Below, piece by piece: positions 1-8,428 of a stretch of 64,000 nt of DNA. The stretch is from Hymenobacter coccineus. Its GTDB lineage: Bacteria > Bacteroidota > Bacteroidia > Cytophagales > Hymenobacteraceae. The stretch lies in NCBI RefSeq assembly GCF_001816125.1, contig NZ_MDZA01000426.1, positions 1 to 64,000 of the forward strand, written 5' to 3'. The stretch's first letter is position 1. Every line of letters begins with the position of its first letter. The position numbers and the translations under genes were made by a program. The notes under the pieces are model-generated. The model was not told the origin of the DNA. It searched no databases and was given only the letters and a program-made list of their open reading frames with translations.

Positions 1-69
1 TAGCCCACTTCCAGTGGTTTCTTTTAGTCGGCTTTAGCCGAAACCACCGAATTCCATTCGGCTTCAAAC

Positions 70-90
70 CTATGGACTTTCAGTCCATAG
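70..90. other. Hairpin just upstream of the first gene
   Basis: A perfect 9-bp stem (CTATGGACT / AGTCCATAG) with a 3-nt loop ends 11 bases before the ATG at 102. A weaker inverted repeat (CGGCT/AGCCG inside TGGTTT/AAACCA) lies at about 15-46. It could be a leader structure affecting translation, or the edge of an intergenic palindromic element cut by the window. Neither role is proved. Confidence 0.5.
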
Positions 91-101
91 TCGTTTAGTT
101 T

Positions 102-1184
102 ATGAAATTTCCCCTGTACTTCTCGCTGGGCCTGGCCGCCGCCGCCGGCCCCGCCTTGGCGCAGCAGCTGCCCGTGCCCCTGGAAGAGGTGGCCTCGTTC
201 GGCCGCCAGCAGCCGCTGGGCGTGGGCGTGTCGCACCAGGGGCGCGTGTTCGTCACGTTTTTGAAGAAGAAAACGAACTACGACTTTGCCCTCGTGGAGC
301 TAGTGAACGGCCAGCGCCGCCCCTACCCCAACGCTGAGTGGAACCGCTGGGACTCGCTCCAGGCCCCCAACCGCTTTGTGAACGTGCAGGCCGCCGTGGT
401 CGACGCCACTGATGCGCTGTGGGTGCTCGACCCCAGCAACCCCGGCGACGACGCGCCGCTCATCGCCGGCATTAAGCTGGTGAAAATCAACCTCACTACC
501 AATAAAGTCGAGCGCATCTACCGCTTCGAGGACCTGCCCCGCGAGCGCACCGGCCTGAACGACGTGCGCGTGGACCCCAGCCGCCAAGTGGCGTACTTAT
601 CCGACCCCAAGCTGGCGGCTATCGTGGTGCTCGACCTGAAAACCGGCAAGAGCCGCCTGCTGCTGCAAGGCGACAAATCGGTGATGACGGAACAAGGCTT
701 TGTTCTGCGCATCGACGGCAAAGAGGTGAAGGACAAGACGGGAAAACCATTCAGCAGCAACGTGAACGGTATTGCGCTGACGCCCGATTTCAAGTATCTA
801 TACTATCGGGCCATCAACCAAACCAAGCTCTACCGCATCGAAACCGAATACCTGCGCAACCCGGCCCTGCGCCCGGCCGAAGTAGCGGCGCACGTGGAAA
901 CGGTGGGCGAGGACGGCATTTCGCACGGCATGCTGGCCGACGACGCGGGCAATATTTACACCTCCGATTCGCCGAACCACGCCATCCAACGCGTGACGCC
1001 CGCCGGCCGCTTCGAAACCGTGGCCCACGACCCGCGCCTGCTCTGGCCCGACACGTTTGCCATGAGCCCCGGCGGTTACCTCTACCTCACGGCCACCCAA
1101 ATCCACCGCCTGCCCAAGTGGAACAACGGCGAGGACAAAGTAGAATACCCCTTCCGCCTCTACCGCGTGAAACTGCCGCAATAG
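102..1184 (+). CDS. Secreted major royal jelly protein / Yellow-family protein
   Basis: The 360-residue protein has a clear Sec signal peptide (Lys near the start, a Leu/Ala-rich core, cleavage after ALA-Q at about residue 20). The mature part resembles the six-bladed beta-propeller family of insect royal jelly/Yellow proteins and bacterial L-dopachrome-tautomerase-related proteins: an N-terminal stretch introducing the gene product as a follower of conduct, VLDP motifs, GLNDVRVDP at about 150, and an SDSPNHAIQRV blade near 300. Bacterial members are extracytoplasmic with unknown ligands. It stands alone, with a hairpin in its leader and a palindromic repeat directly after the stop. The propeller assignment is good; the reaction is unknown. 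Confidence 0.75.
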   Translation: MKFPLYFSLGLAAAAGPALAQQLPVPLEEVASFGRQQPLGVGVSHQGRVFVTFLKKKTNYDFALVELVNGQRRPYPNAEWNRWDSLQAPNRFVNVQAAVVDATDALWVLDPSNPGDDAPLIAGIKLVKINLTTNKVERIYRFEDLPRERTGLNDVRVDPSRQVAYLSDPKLAAIVVLDLKTGKSRLLLQGDKSVMTEQGFVLRIDGKEVKDKTGKPFSSNVNGIALTPDFKYLYYRAINQTKLYRIETEYLRNPALRPAEVAAHVETVGEDGISHGMLADDAGNIYTSDSPNHAIQRVTPAGRFETVAHDPRLLWPDTFAMSPGGYLYLTATQIHRLPKWNNGEDKVEYPFRLYRVKLPQ

Positions 1185-1190
1185 CCCGGA

Positions 1191-1288
1191 CTGTAGCGCG
1201 GACTTTGTAGTCCGCAGCTCTCGCTTCGTCCTGCCGGTAATCGTGCGGCGACTGGGCAGCGCCGCGGACTACGAAGGCCGCGCTACAG
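1191..1288. repeat. Palindromic intergenic element, family A (copy 1)
   Basis: The ends are inverted copies of CTGTAGCGCGGACTTTGTAG followed by TCCGC, with a few mismatches on the right. Between them lies a GCTCTCGCTTCGTCCTGCCG core. The second copy at 6584-6737 shares both ends and core, the core being inverted. No coding capacity. It separates the convergent genes ending at 1184 and 1294. Confidence 0.75.
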
Positions 1289-1293
1289 CCACG

Positions 1294-1815
1294 CTACTGG
1301 TACTGGATGCTAACTACCTCCACCACTTCCGGCAGGGGCCCCAGCGGTAGCGTAGCCGTTTTGCCCAGCTTGGTGCCGATGATGGCCCGCGCAATGGGCG
1401 CCACAAAGCCCACCTTGCCCGCCGCCACATCGGCCTCATCCACGCCCACAATGGTGAAGGTGCGCTCGAAACCCACCCGGCCGCCGCTCACGGTGCGCAG
1501 CCGCACGGTGGCCCCGAAGCGTACTTCCTTGGCCGGTTGTCCCTGCAGATCAACCACTTTGGCGCTGCCGATGCGCTCGGCCAGCAGCGCCAGGCGGCCG
1601 TTGAGCAGCGAGAGGCGGTGGGTGCGGTCGGTGGCGGTGGCGTCGTGGTTGGCCGCAGCAGCGGCGTGCTCGGCTTCGAGGGCCGTGTGCTCGGTGCGCA
1701 GCTGCGCCAGGCCCTGGGGCGTGACGTAGTTGGACGTGCCCGGCGGCAGGGCGGCGCGGGGCGGCACAATGGGCGCGGCCTGAACGTCGTCTTCTTTGGT
1801 AAATGCGCGGCTCAT
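1294..1815 (-). CDS. GreA/GreB-family elongation factor-like protein
   Basis: A 173-residue protein starting MSRAFTKEDD. An earlier in-frame start would add 30 untypical residues reaching into the divergent MFS promoter region. The N-terminal half is a helical hairpin (YVTPQGLAQL to about residue 90) like the Gre coiled coil that enters the RNA polymerase secondary channel. The C-terminal half is the FKBP-like Gre domain (FGATVRLRTV, a YxIVG-like FTIVGVDEAD, SPIARAIIG-like PIARAIIGTKLG). The family rescues backtracked RNA polymerase by transcript cleavage. The long Ala-rich hairpin with acidic residues near the tip fits GreB-like members. It could instead be a Gre-domain regulator such as Rnk, but the coiled-coil length favours GreA/B. 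Confidence 0.8.
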   Translation of the reverse strand: MSRAFTKEDDVQAAPIVPPRAALPPGTSNYVTPQGLAQLRTEHTALEAEHAAAAANHDATATDRTHRLSLLNGRLALLAERIGSAKVVDLQGQPAKEVRFGATVRLRTVSGGRVGFERTFTIVGVDEADVAAGKVGFVAPIARAIIGTKLGKTATLPLGPLPEVVEVVSIQYQ

Positions 1816-1919
1816 GAGGGTTGAACGCAGCGGTTGGCATGGGGTTGCCGGCAACCATTGCGGGGCCCCGGGGGTTAATAGCCCCGGCCTACGCCGCTTG
1901 CCCAACTCTTCCCGTTGTT

Positions 1920-3122
1920 ATGAACCCATCCCCGGTGGCCCTTTCGCCACTTGCTGAAAAATCCGCTGCCCCGCGCCTCGACAACGCGCTGGTCTGGCTC
2001 ATGGCCCTCACCTGCGGCCTCGTGGTGGCCAACATCTACTATAACCAACCGCTGCTGGCCGCCATCGGCCGCACCTTTGGCGTCTCCGATAGCCAGGCCA
2101 GCCTCGTGGCCACGGCCACCCAGGTGGGCTACACGCTGGGCATCTTGCTGGTGGTGCCGCTCGGCGACATGTTGGAGCGCAAGCGCCTGATGCTGTTGCT
2201 GCTGGTGGGCGCGGCTGGCTGCCTGGGCCTGGTGGCTGGGGCCCCCAGCTTTGGCGTGCTGGCCGGGGCCAGCGTGCTGGTGGGCATCTGCTCGGCAGTG
2301 CCGCAGCTGCTGCTGCCCATGGCCGCCCACCTGGCCCCGGAGGAAAGCCGGGGCCGCATCGTGGGCCGCATCATGAGCGGCTTGCTCGTCGGCATCTTGC
2401 TCTCGCGCACGGCCAGCGGCTACGTGGGGGCCCACTTCGGCTGGCGCGTGGTGTTCGAGGGCGCGGCGGTGCTCATGGTGGCCCTCACGGCCCTGCTGGC
2501 CTGGCGCCTGCCCACCGACCGCCCCCACTTTGCGGGCACCTACGGCTCGCTCATGCGCTCCCTCATCACGCTGGCGCGCGAGCTGCCCGACCTGCGGCGC
2601 TCGGCGCTGGTGGGCGGCAGCGTGTTCGCCGCGTTCAGCGTGTTCTGGACGACGTTGGTGTTTTACCTCGGCAGCCCGGCCTACGGCTACGGCAGCGACG
2701 TGGCAGGCTTTTTTGGGCTGGTGGGGGCCGCCGGGGCCCTGGCCGCACCGCTGGCCGGCGGCCTCACCGACCGACGCGGGGCGGTGTACGCCGTCACGGC
2801 GGGGCTGGGGCTAGCCTTGGCTTCGTACCTGCTGCTGGGTGTGAGCGGCGGCTACCTGGCCGGGCTGGTGCTGGGCATTCTGCTGCTCGACGTGGGCGTG
2901 CAGTCGGTCCACATCTCCAACCAGACGCTCATCTTTTCGCTGCGCCCCGAGGCCCGCAGCCGCCTCAACACGGTGTACATGACCGGCTACTTCACTGGCG
3001 GCTCCCTGGGCTCCATCGCCGGCGGCCTGGCCTGGACGCACTTCGGCTGGGCCGGCGTGTGCCTAGTGGGCAGCGCCTTCGTAGCGTTGGCGTTGGCGCT
3101 GCACCGGTTTTATGGGCGGTAG
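1920..3122 (+). CDS. MFS transporter, probable drug/metabolite exporter
   Basis: The 400-residue protein has about 12 hydrophobic segments. The usual MFS loop after the second helix (GDMLERKR, residues 82-89) and a central loop near residue 200 are both visible. NIYYNQPLL at 38-46 is typical of the YybO/MFS_1 exporter-like group widespread in Bacteroidota. I chose the ATG at 1920 because the helix bundle starts soon after; an earlier ATG at 1821 would add 33 untypical residues overlapping the gre start region. The substrate cannot be told from sequence. It is divergent from the Gre-like gene and convergent with the helical-repeat gene, 9 bases away. Confidence 0.85.
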   Translation: MNPSPVALSPLAEKSAAPRLDNALVWLMALTCGLVVANIYYNQPLLAAIGRTFGVSDSQASLVATATQVGYTLGILLVVPLGDMLERKRLMLLLLVGAAGCLGLVAGAPSFGVLAGASVLVGICSAVPQLLLPMAAHLAPEESRGRIVGRIMSGLLVGILLSRTASGYVGAHFGWRVVFEGAAVLMVALTALLAWRLPTDRPHFAGTYGSLMRSLITLARELPDLRRSALVGGSVFAAFSVFWTTLVFYLGSPAYGYGSDVAGFFGLVGAAGALAAPLAGGLTDRRGAVYAVTAGLGLALASYLLLGVSGGYLAGLVLGILLLDVGVQSVHISNQTLIFSLRPEARSRLNTVYMTGYFTGGSLGSIAGGLAWTHFGWAGVCLVGSAFVALALALHRFYGR

Positions 3123-3131
3123 GGTTATAAT

Positions 3132-3779
3132 TTACGAAAGATGCTGCGTGAGTAAATCTTCGTACTGCGCAGCCCATTCGTCATAATCGCGGATACCGCG
3201 GAATGCATGGGCTACGATCATAAGCTTATCACAAAGCGGCTCAAACAAAGATGCTTGTATTCGGGAATCAAACCACGAGCGTAGCGGGCTAATATCCATC
3301 AGCACTATCATCGCCCAGTAGCGTACTTTCTCATTGGGGCTATCCAATTGTTTACCAAGCAAGTCAAGCACTTGTTTAGCAGCAAGAAATACGTTGCTAT
3401 TACTCCTCAGTGATCCTGAATAGTTCGCCGCCGCCGCCGTATCAGGTGAAGCCGAAATAGCGGAGAGCAACGCCTCGATTCCGGGCTTGTCCAAAAGATT
3501 TAACGCTCGACCAGCCCGATCAACCACTGGCCCATCGTCTAACATCAGGCAAGTAAGTAACAAGGGAATAACTACGTCTGCATCATTCTGTAACTGAACT
3601 GCATAACGCTTAATTAGAATCTCCAGACAACAAAATAATATTCGATTATTACTCGATTCAGCTATAATCTCCAACAGTTCTGAATAGCGGTTATTGCCAT
3701 CATCCAGCTGTTCCAAGGCTTGATGAAACTCATCTTGGCTGCCGTTCCCTACCAGCCAAAGTAACCCTCGCGTATCCAT
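3132..3779 (-). CDS. Hypothetical helical (HEAT-like) protein
   Basis: A 215-residue protein with no signal peptide, made of repeated amphipathic helices with Leu/Ile-rich spacing. This looks like a HEAT/ARM-type solenoid; I cannot name a family. The ATG at 3777-3779 shares one base with the rmlD stop (TAATG), so the two are probably translationally coupled. A longer frame to 3980 would be antisense-like sequence over rmlD. Base composition is visibly lower in GC than its neighbours and codon use is mixed, suggesting recent arrival. Function unknown. Confidence 0.65.
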   Translation of the reverse strand: MDTRGLLWLVGNGSQDEFHQALEQLDDGNNRYSELLEIIAESSNNRILFCCLEILIKRYAVQLQNDADVVIPLLLTCLMLDDGPVVDRAGRALNLLDKPGIEALLSAISASPDTAAAANYSGSLRSNSNVFLAAKQVLDLLGKQLDSPNEKVRYWAMIVLMDISPLRSWFDSRIQASLFEPLCDKLMIVAHAFRGIRDYDEWAAQYEDLLTQHLS

Positions 3780-4633
3780 TACCCCAGCCGCCCAATGCAC
3801 ACCGCTAAACTGGTGCGCCAGTGCGGAATAGCCACGCCGAGCACCGTTTTGGCTTTGGTCTTGTCCATTACCGAATAGGCGGGGCGGGTGGCTTTGGTGG
3901 GGTACTCGGCGGTGCGGATGGGCACAGTCTTCACCAGTGTGCCGCTTAGCTCGAAGATGGCCGTGGCAAAGTCGTACCACGACGTTATGCCCTCGTTGCT
4001 ATAGTGGTAAATGCCGTATTGCTGACTTTGCGACTCGATGATGGTGAGGATGCAACCGGCCAAATCGATGGCGTAACAGGGCGTGCCCGTTTGGTCCCAG
4101 ATGACGCGCATTTCGTCGCGGTCCTGGCCCAGGCGCAGCATGGTTTTCACGAAATTGTTGGCGTATTCGGAGTACAGCCAGCTCGTGCGCAGGATGAAGA
4201 ACTGGCTGGTGTGGGCCGGAATTACCTGCTCGCCTTCGAGCTTGGTGAGGCCATACACGCTGATGGGCTCAGCGGCGTCGGTTTCCACCAGGGGCGTGTT
4301 GCCGGTGCCAGCAAACACAAAATCGGTCGAAATCTGGATGAGCGTGGTGCTGTGTTCGCCGCACAAGCGGGCCAGGTTTTCCACCCCGTCGCGGTTGATT
4401 TTGCGGGCTAATTCCAGTTCGTCCTCGGCCTTGTCCACGGCCGTGTAAGCGGCGCAGTTGATGCAATAGGCTGGCTTATGCTCCGCAAATAGCGCCTGAA
4501 GGCCGCTCACGTCCAGAATGTTGGCCTGCGCCTCAGGCGGAAATACGATGCCCGGTATGTTCCGTTCCTGCGCTACGTGCGCCAGGCACTGCCCCAATTG
4601 CCCGGAGGCCCCAAAAACCAATATGCTGCCCAT
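3779..4633 (-). CDS. rfbD: dTDP-4-dehydrorhamnose reductase
   Basis: A 284-residue extended-SDR protein that reduces dTDP-4-keto-L-rhamnose to dTDP-L-rhamnose for surface polysaccharide. The N-terminal Rossmann motif GASGQLGQ is at 8-15, ISTDFVF at 101-107 is the family signature, and the catalytic Tyr127 and Lys131 lie in SVYGLTKLEGE. The ATG at 4631-4633 precedes the Rossmann strand; an upstream frame to 4723 adds 30 unrelated residues. RmlA, RmlB and RmlC are not in this window, so the gene is detached from a full rml cluster. It overlaps the following helical-repeat gene by one base. Confidence 0.9.
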   Translation of the reverse strand: MGSILVFGASGQLGQCLAHVAQERNIPGIVFPPEAQANILDVSGLQALFAEHKPAYCINCAAYTAVDKAEDELELARKINRDGVENLARLCGEHSTTLIQISTDFVFAGTGNTPLVETDAAEPISVYGLTKLEGEQVIPAHTSQFFILRTSWLYSEYANNFVKTMLRLGQDRDEMRVIWDQTGTPCYAIDLAGCILTIIESQSQQYGIYHYSNEGITSWYDFATAIFELSGTLVKTVPIRTAEYPTKATRPAYSVMDKTKAKTVLGVAIPHWRTSLAVCIGRLG

Positions 4634-4741
4634 CAAATCGAATGTGAAAAGGTGTAGTGATGTGGAAGATGTGAGCCAAAACAAAGCACGGATAGCCTTT
4701 GCCGTCCTCACACCAACGCACAAAGTAACCGCGCCAGCGGC

Positions 4742-5536
4742 TTACTCCACGTCCAGCAGCGGGGGCCCCGGGGTGGGCGGACGCTTATTTTGGATGGGCT
4801 GGAAGGGCTGGGCGCGCGGCTGCTTCTCGCTCAGGTACTTCCAGTAGCGCAGGGGCATGTGGCGGCGGTGCAGCTTCAGGTTGCGGCGCTCGGGGATGTT
4901 CACGTGGTCGAAATACGCCTGCCACAGCACCTGGAACAGCGGCTCGCGCTCGTCGAGCACGGTGGCGGTCACGTCGGTGGCGCGCGCCGGGGCCCCGGTT
5001 TCTTCGAATTGCACAATATCGGTGCGCGTCAGGTCGTAGTAGAGGCCGTAGCGGCGACGGCGGTCGTAAATCAGCCAGCGCTGGTCGGCGTAGCGTTTGG
5101 TGAAGTGCGGGGCGATGAGCGGCAGCACGTCATAGTCGGGCTCGATGGTGGCGTGGAACAAGCCGTCGCCGGTTTTTTCGAATCGCACGAAGGCCTCCAT
5201 CCGGTGCTTCTCGCGGAACATCTGCTGGGCCAGGCGCTGCACCCGGCGCACGGTGGCGTCGGTATAGTTTTCCGAGATGTCAGCTGCCGTGCGCAAGGCC
5301 AAGTCTACGTACCTGAAAATCAGCAATTCCCGTTCCGCATCTTCGCTCAAGAACACGTGGTAGAGGCGGGCGCGGGCCTCTTCAGTCATGGTGCGCAGCA
5401 GGCCGTCCCACACGCGGGTGGCCTGGGCTTCGTTGGTTTCACGGTGCGCCGGCTGGGCAAATAAGCCCGTCTGGGCCGTGGCTTCGGGCTGGATGGAGTT
5501 GGGCGCGGCGCGCCAGTCGTACACCGTGAAGAGCAC
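4742..5536 (-). CDS. DUF4130 / TIGR03915-type putative DNA metabolism protein (5' end frameshifted)
   Basis: This is the usual partner of the radical SAM protein encoded upstream (6984-8252). Family features seen are the helical N-terminal half, the LIAPHFTKRY..QRWLIYDRRRRYGLYYD core (positions about 130-170 of the frame) and the C-terminal LKLHRRHMPLRYWKYLSEK. Family homology (DYTYDGTFEGLLTVLF) continues upstream of the GTG at 5536 to about 5578, but that frame meets a stop at 5660-5662 with no start codon. The ATG at 5665-5667, which overlaps the hydrolase stop as ATGA, lies in another frame. One added base in the G/C tract between them would join the two. In many bacteria this domain is fused to a uracil-DNA-glycosylase-like domain; none is present here. 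Confidence 0.75.
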   Translation of the reverse strand: MLFTVYDWRAAPNSIQPEATAQTGLFAQPAHRETNEAQATRVWDGLLRTMTEEARARLYHVFLSEDAERELLIFRYVDLALRTAADISENYTDATVRRVQRLAQQMFREKHRMEAFVRFEKTGDGLFHATIEPDYDVLPLIAPHFTKRYADQRWLIYDRRRRYGLYYDLTRTDIVQFEETGAPARATDVTATVLDEREPLFQVLWQAYFDHVNIPERRNLKLHRRHMPLRYWKYLSEKQPRAQPFQPIQNKRPPTPGPPLLDVE

Positions 5537-5663
5537 CGTGAGCAGGCCCTCAAACGTGCCGTCGTAGGTGTAGTCGCGCGGGGCGGCGGTGAGGGCGGGG
5601 CCCCCACGGGGCGGGCCGCCGCGGGGCCCACGGCCGCCGGCCGGCGCAAAGACGGGAGCTTAC

Positions 5664-6533
5664 TCATGCGGGCGTTTCGCGTAAAAATTCAATCAACAGT
5701 TGGTTCACCTGCGCCGCCTCTTCGTGCTGCACCCAGTGGCTGGCCTTAAGGTAGGTCAGCCGCCCATCGTCGCAAAACGCTAAGCTCTCCTGGGCCAGAC
5801 CGGCGTTCAAAAAGGCATCGTGCCACCCCCAAATGATGTGCAGCGGCACCGCCACGCGCCCGGCCTGGCCCAGCCGCCGGCCAAATCGCGCGGCGGCCCG
5901 GTACCAATTAATCATGCTGCGCAGGGCCCCCGGCTGGGCCCAAGCCGCCTGATAAGCCACCAAATCCGCGTCGCTGAACGTGCCGGGGCGACTGGTACGC
6001 CGCAGAGCTTGGCGCGCCAACCACGCGCCGCGCAGCCGCGCCAGGGTTTCGGGCAGCCACGGCAGCTGGAAGAAGAACACGTACCAGCTCTTCAGCAGCT
6101 GCCGCGGCTGGCGGCGCAGGGCCCCGGCCAACGCCCGCGGGTGGGGCACGTTCAGCACCGCAGCGCGGCGGATGCGCGCAGGGAAATTGGCGGCCAGGTG
6201 CCAGGCCACGGCAGCACCCCAGTCGTGGCCCACCACGGCGGCGGTGTCGTAGCCGGCAGCGTCGAGCAGGCCCAGCACGTCAGCCGCCAGCTCATTGATG
6301 GCGTAAGCGCGCACGGGGTGGGGCTTGTCGCTGAGGTTGTAGCCGCGCTGGTCGGGGGCCCACACGCGGTAACCGGCGTCGGCCAGGGCCCCCAGCTGCT
6401 TCCGCCAAGCGTACCAAAACTCGGGGAAGCCGTGCAGCAGCACCACCAGAGGCCCGGCAGCGGGGCCGCACTGCACCACGTGCAGCGTCAGGCCGTTGGT
6501 GGGCACAAAGTGGTGTTCGAGCGGGCAGGCCAT
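5664..6533 (-). CDS. Alpha/beta hydrolase, epoxide-hydrolase-like
   Basis: A 289-residue alpha/beta-hydrolase fold protein. HGFPEFW at 34-40 forms the oxyanion region. The nucleophile elbow is GHDWG with Asp104, the residue used by epoxide hydrolases and haloalkane dehalogenases rather than Ser. GWHDAFL supplies the acid region and ASHWVQHE the catalytic His. The lid contains the usual aromatic residues (YVFFFQLPW). The ATG at 6531-6533 is preferred; a TTG start at 6674 would run through an intergenic repeat. Its stop overlaps the ATG at 5667 by four bases, placing it in one unit with the DUF4130 gene. Substrate unknown; no signal peptide. Confidence 0.85.
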   Translation of the reverse strand: MACPLEHHFVPTNGLTLHVVQCGPAAGPLVVLLHGFPEFWYAWRKQLGALADAGYRVWAPDQRGYNLSDKPHPVRAYAINELAADVLGLLDAAGYDTAAVVGHDWGAAVAWHLAANFPARIRRAAVLNVPHPRALAGALRRQPRQLLKSWYVFFFQLPWLPETLARLRGAWLARQALRRTSRPGTFSDADLVAYQAAWAQPGALRSMINWYRAAARFGRRLGQAGRVAVPLHIIWGWHDAFLNAGLAQESLAFCDDGRLTYLKASHWVQHEEAAQVNQLLIEFLRETPA

Positions 6534-6583
6534 AGACGCATACCGCAGGCCGGGGCCCCGGGTTGCTGCTACGTGTTCGCGCC

Positions 6584-6737
6584 GTTGAACGGTCTGTAGC
6601 GCGGACTTTGTAGTCCGCGGCTCTGCACGGTCGCTGCACGGTTTATACCCTGCATTCACTGTCCGGTCGCCCAACGGTAATCGGCAGGACGAAGCGAGAG
6701 CCGTAGACTACAAAGTCCGCGCTACAGACCGTTCAAC
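6584..6737. repeat. Palindromic intergenic element, family A (copy 2, 32-bp perfect ends)
   Basis: A 154-bp element with 32-bp perfect terminal inverted repeats beginning GTTGAACGGTCTGTAGCGCG and a core containing CAGGACGAAGCGAGAGCC. The outer arms and core match the element at 1191-1288, with the core inverted. No ORF inside. It resembles a MITE or paired-REP element, mobilised in trans if at all. It sits between the 60-aa gene and the hydrolase. Confidence 0.85.
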
Positions 6738-6765
6738 TGCGCGGACTCGCAGCGCCCACGCTACT

Positions 6766-6948
6766 TTAGGCAGCTTGCTGGTTTTCCTGGATCTGGCGGG
6801 CTTCGGCCTCGGCGCGGGCCATGCCGTGGAGCTGGCGCACCAGCGGCATCAACTCGCTGATGTGGCAGCAGCACGAGAGGCGCGGGGCTTTACCGCTGCC
6901 TTCGTAGGCGAAGCGGCGAACGACGTTTTGGCGGTGCGAAACTTTCAT
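6766..6948 (-). CDS. Small Cys-containing hypothetical protein
   Basis: A 60-residue, basic, soluble protein starting MKVSHRQNVV. It has a striking SCCCH cluster (Cys26-28, His29) and an Ala/Glu/Gln-rich helical tail. The ATG at 6946-6948 is preferred over a TTG two codons earlier. It follows the radical SAM gene by 35 bases on the same strand and codon use looks genuine. I do not recognise the family; the clustered Cys/His could bind metal. The opposite strand also has a frame here, but its reading looks like a shadow. Confidence 0.55.
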   Translation of the reverse strand: MKVSHRQNVVRRFAYEGSGKAPRLSCCCHISELMPLVRQLHGMARAEAEARQIQENQQAA

Positions 6949-6983
6949 AACCAAGGCGTTAAGAGGCGGTATTGAAAAATTGA

Positions 6984-8252
<1,269 letters not shown>

Positions 8253-8428
8253 CGGGAATGGCTGCTTTTCGGTGTTAAAAGTAGTGCAAATCCCGCTAAC
8301 GGGCAATACCTATTAAGCTAATTTTTTTGGAAAAAGTTTCTTAGTATCCAGTAAAGGGCCCGGGGCCCTGCTAAAGCGGGGCCCTGCACTTTTCGTATCT
8401 TGCTTGTGGCTGTTCAAGGGGCCCCTTT

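Noticed and set aside
1307-1824. Plus-strand frames opposite the Gre-like gene
   Set aside because: Gre motifs on the minus strand are clear.
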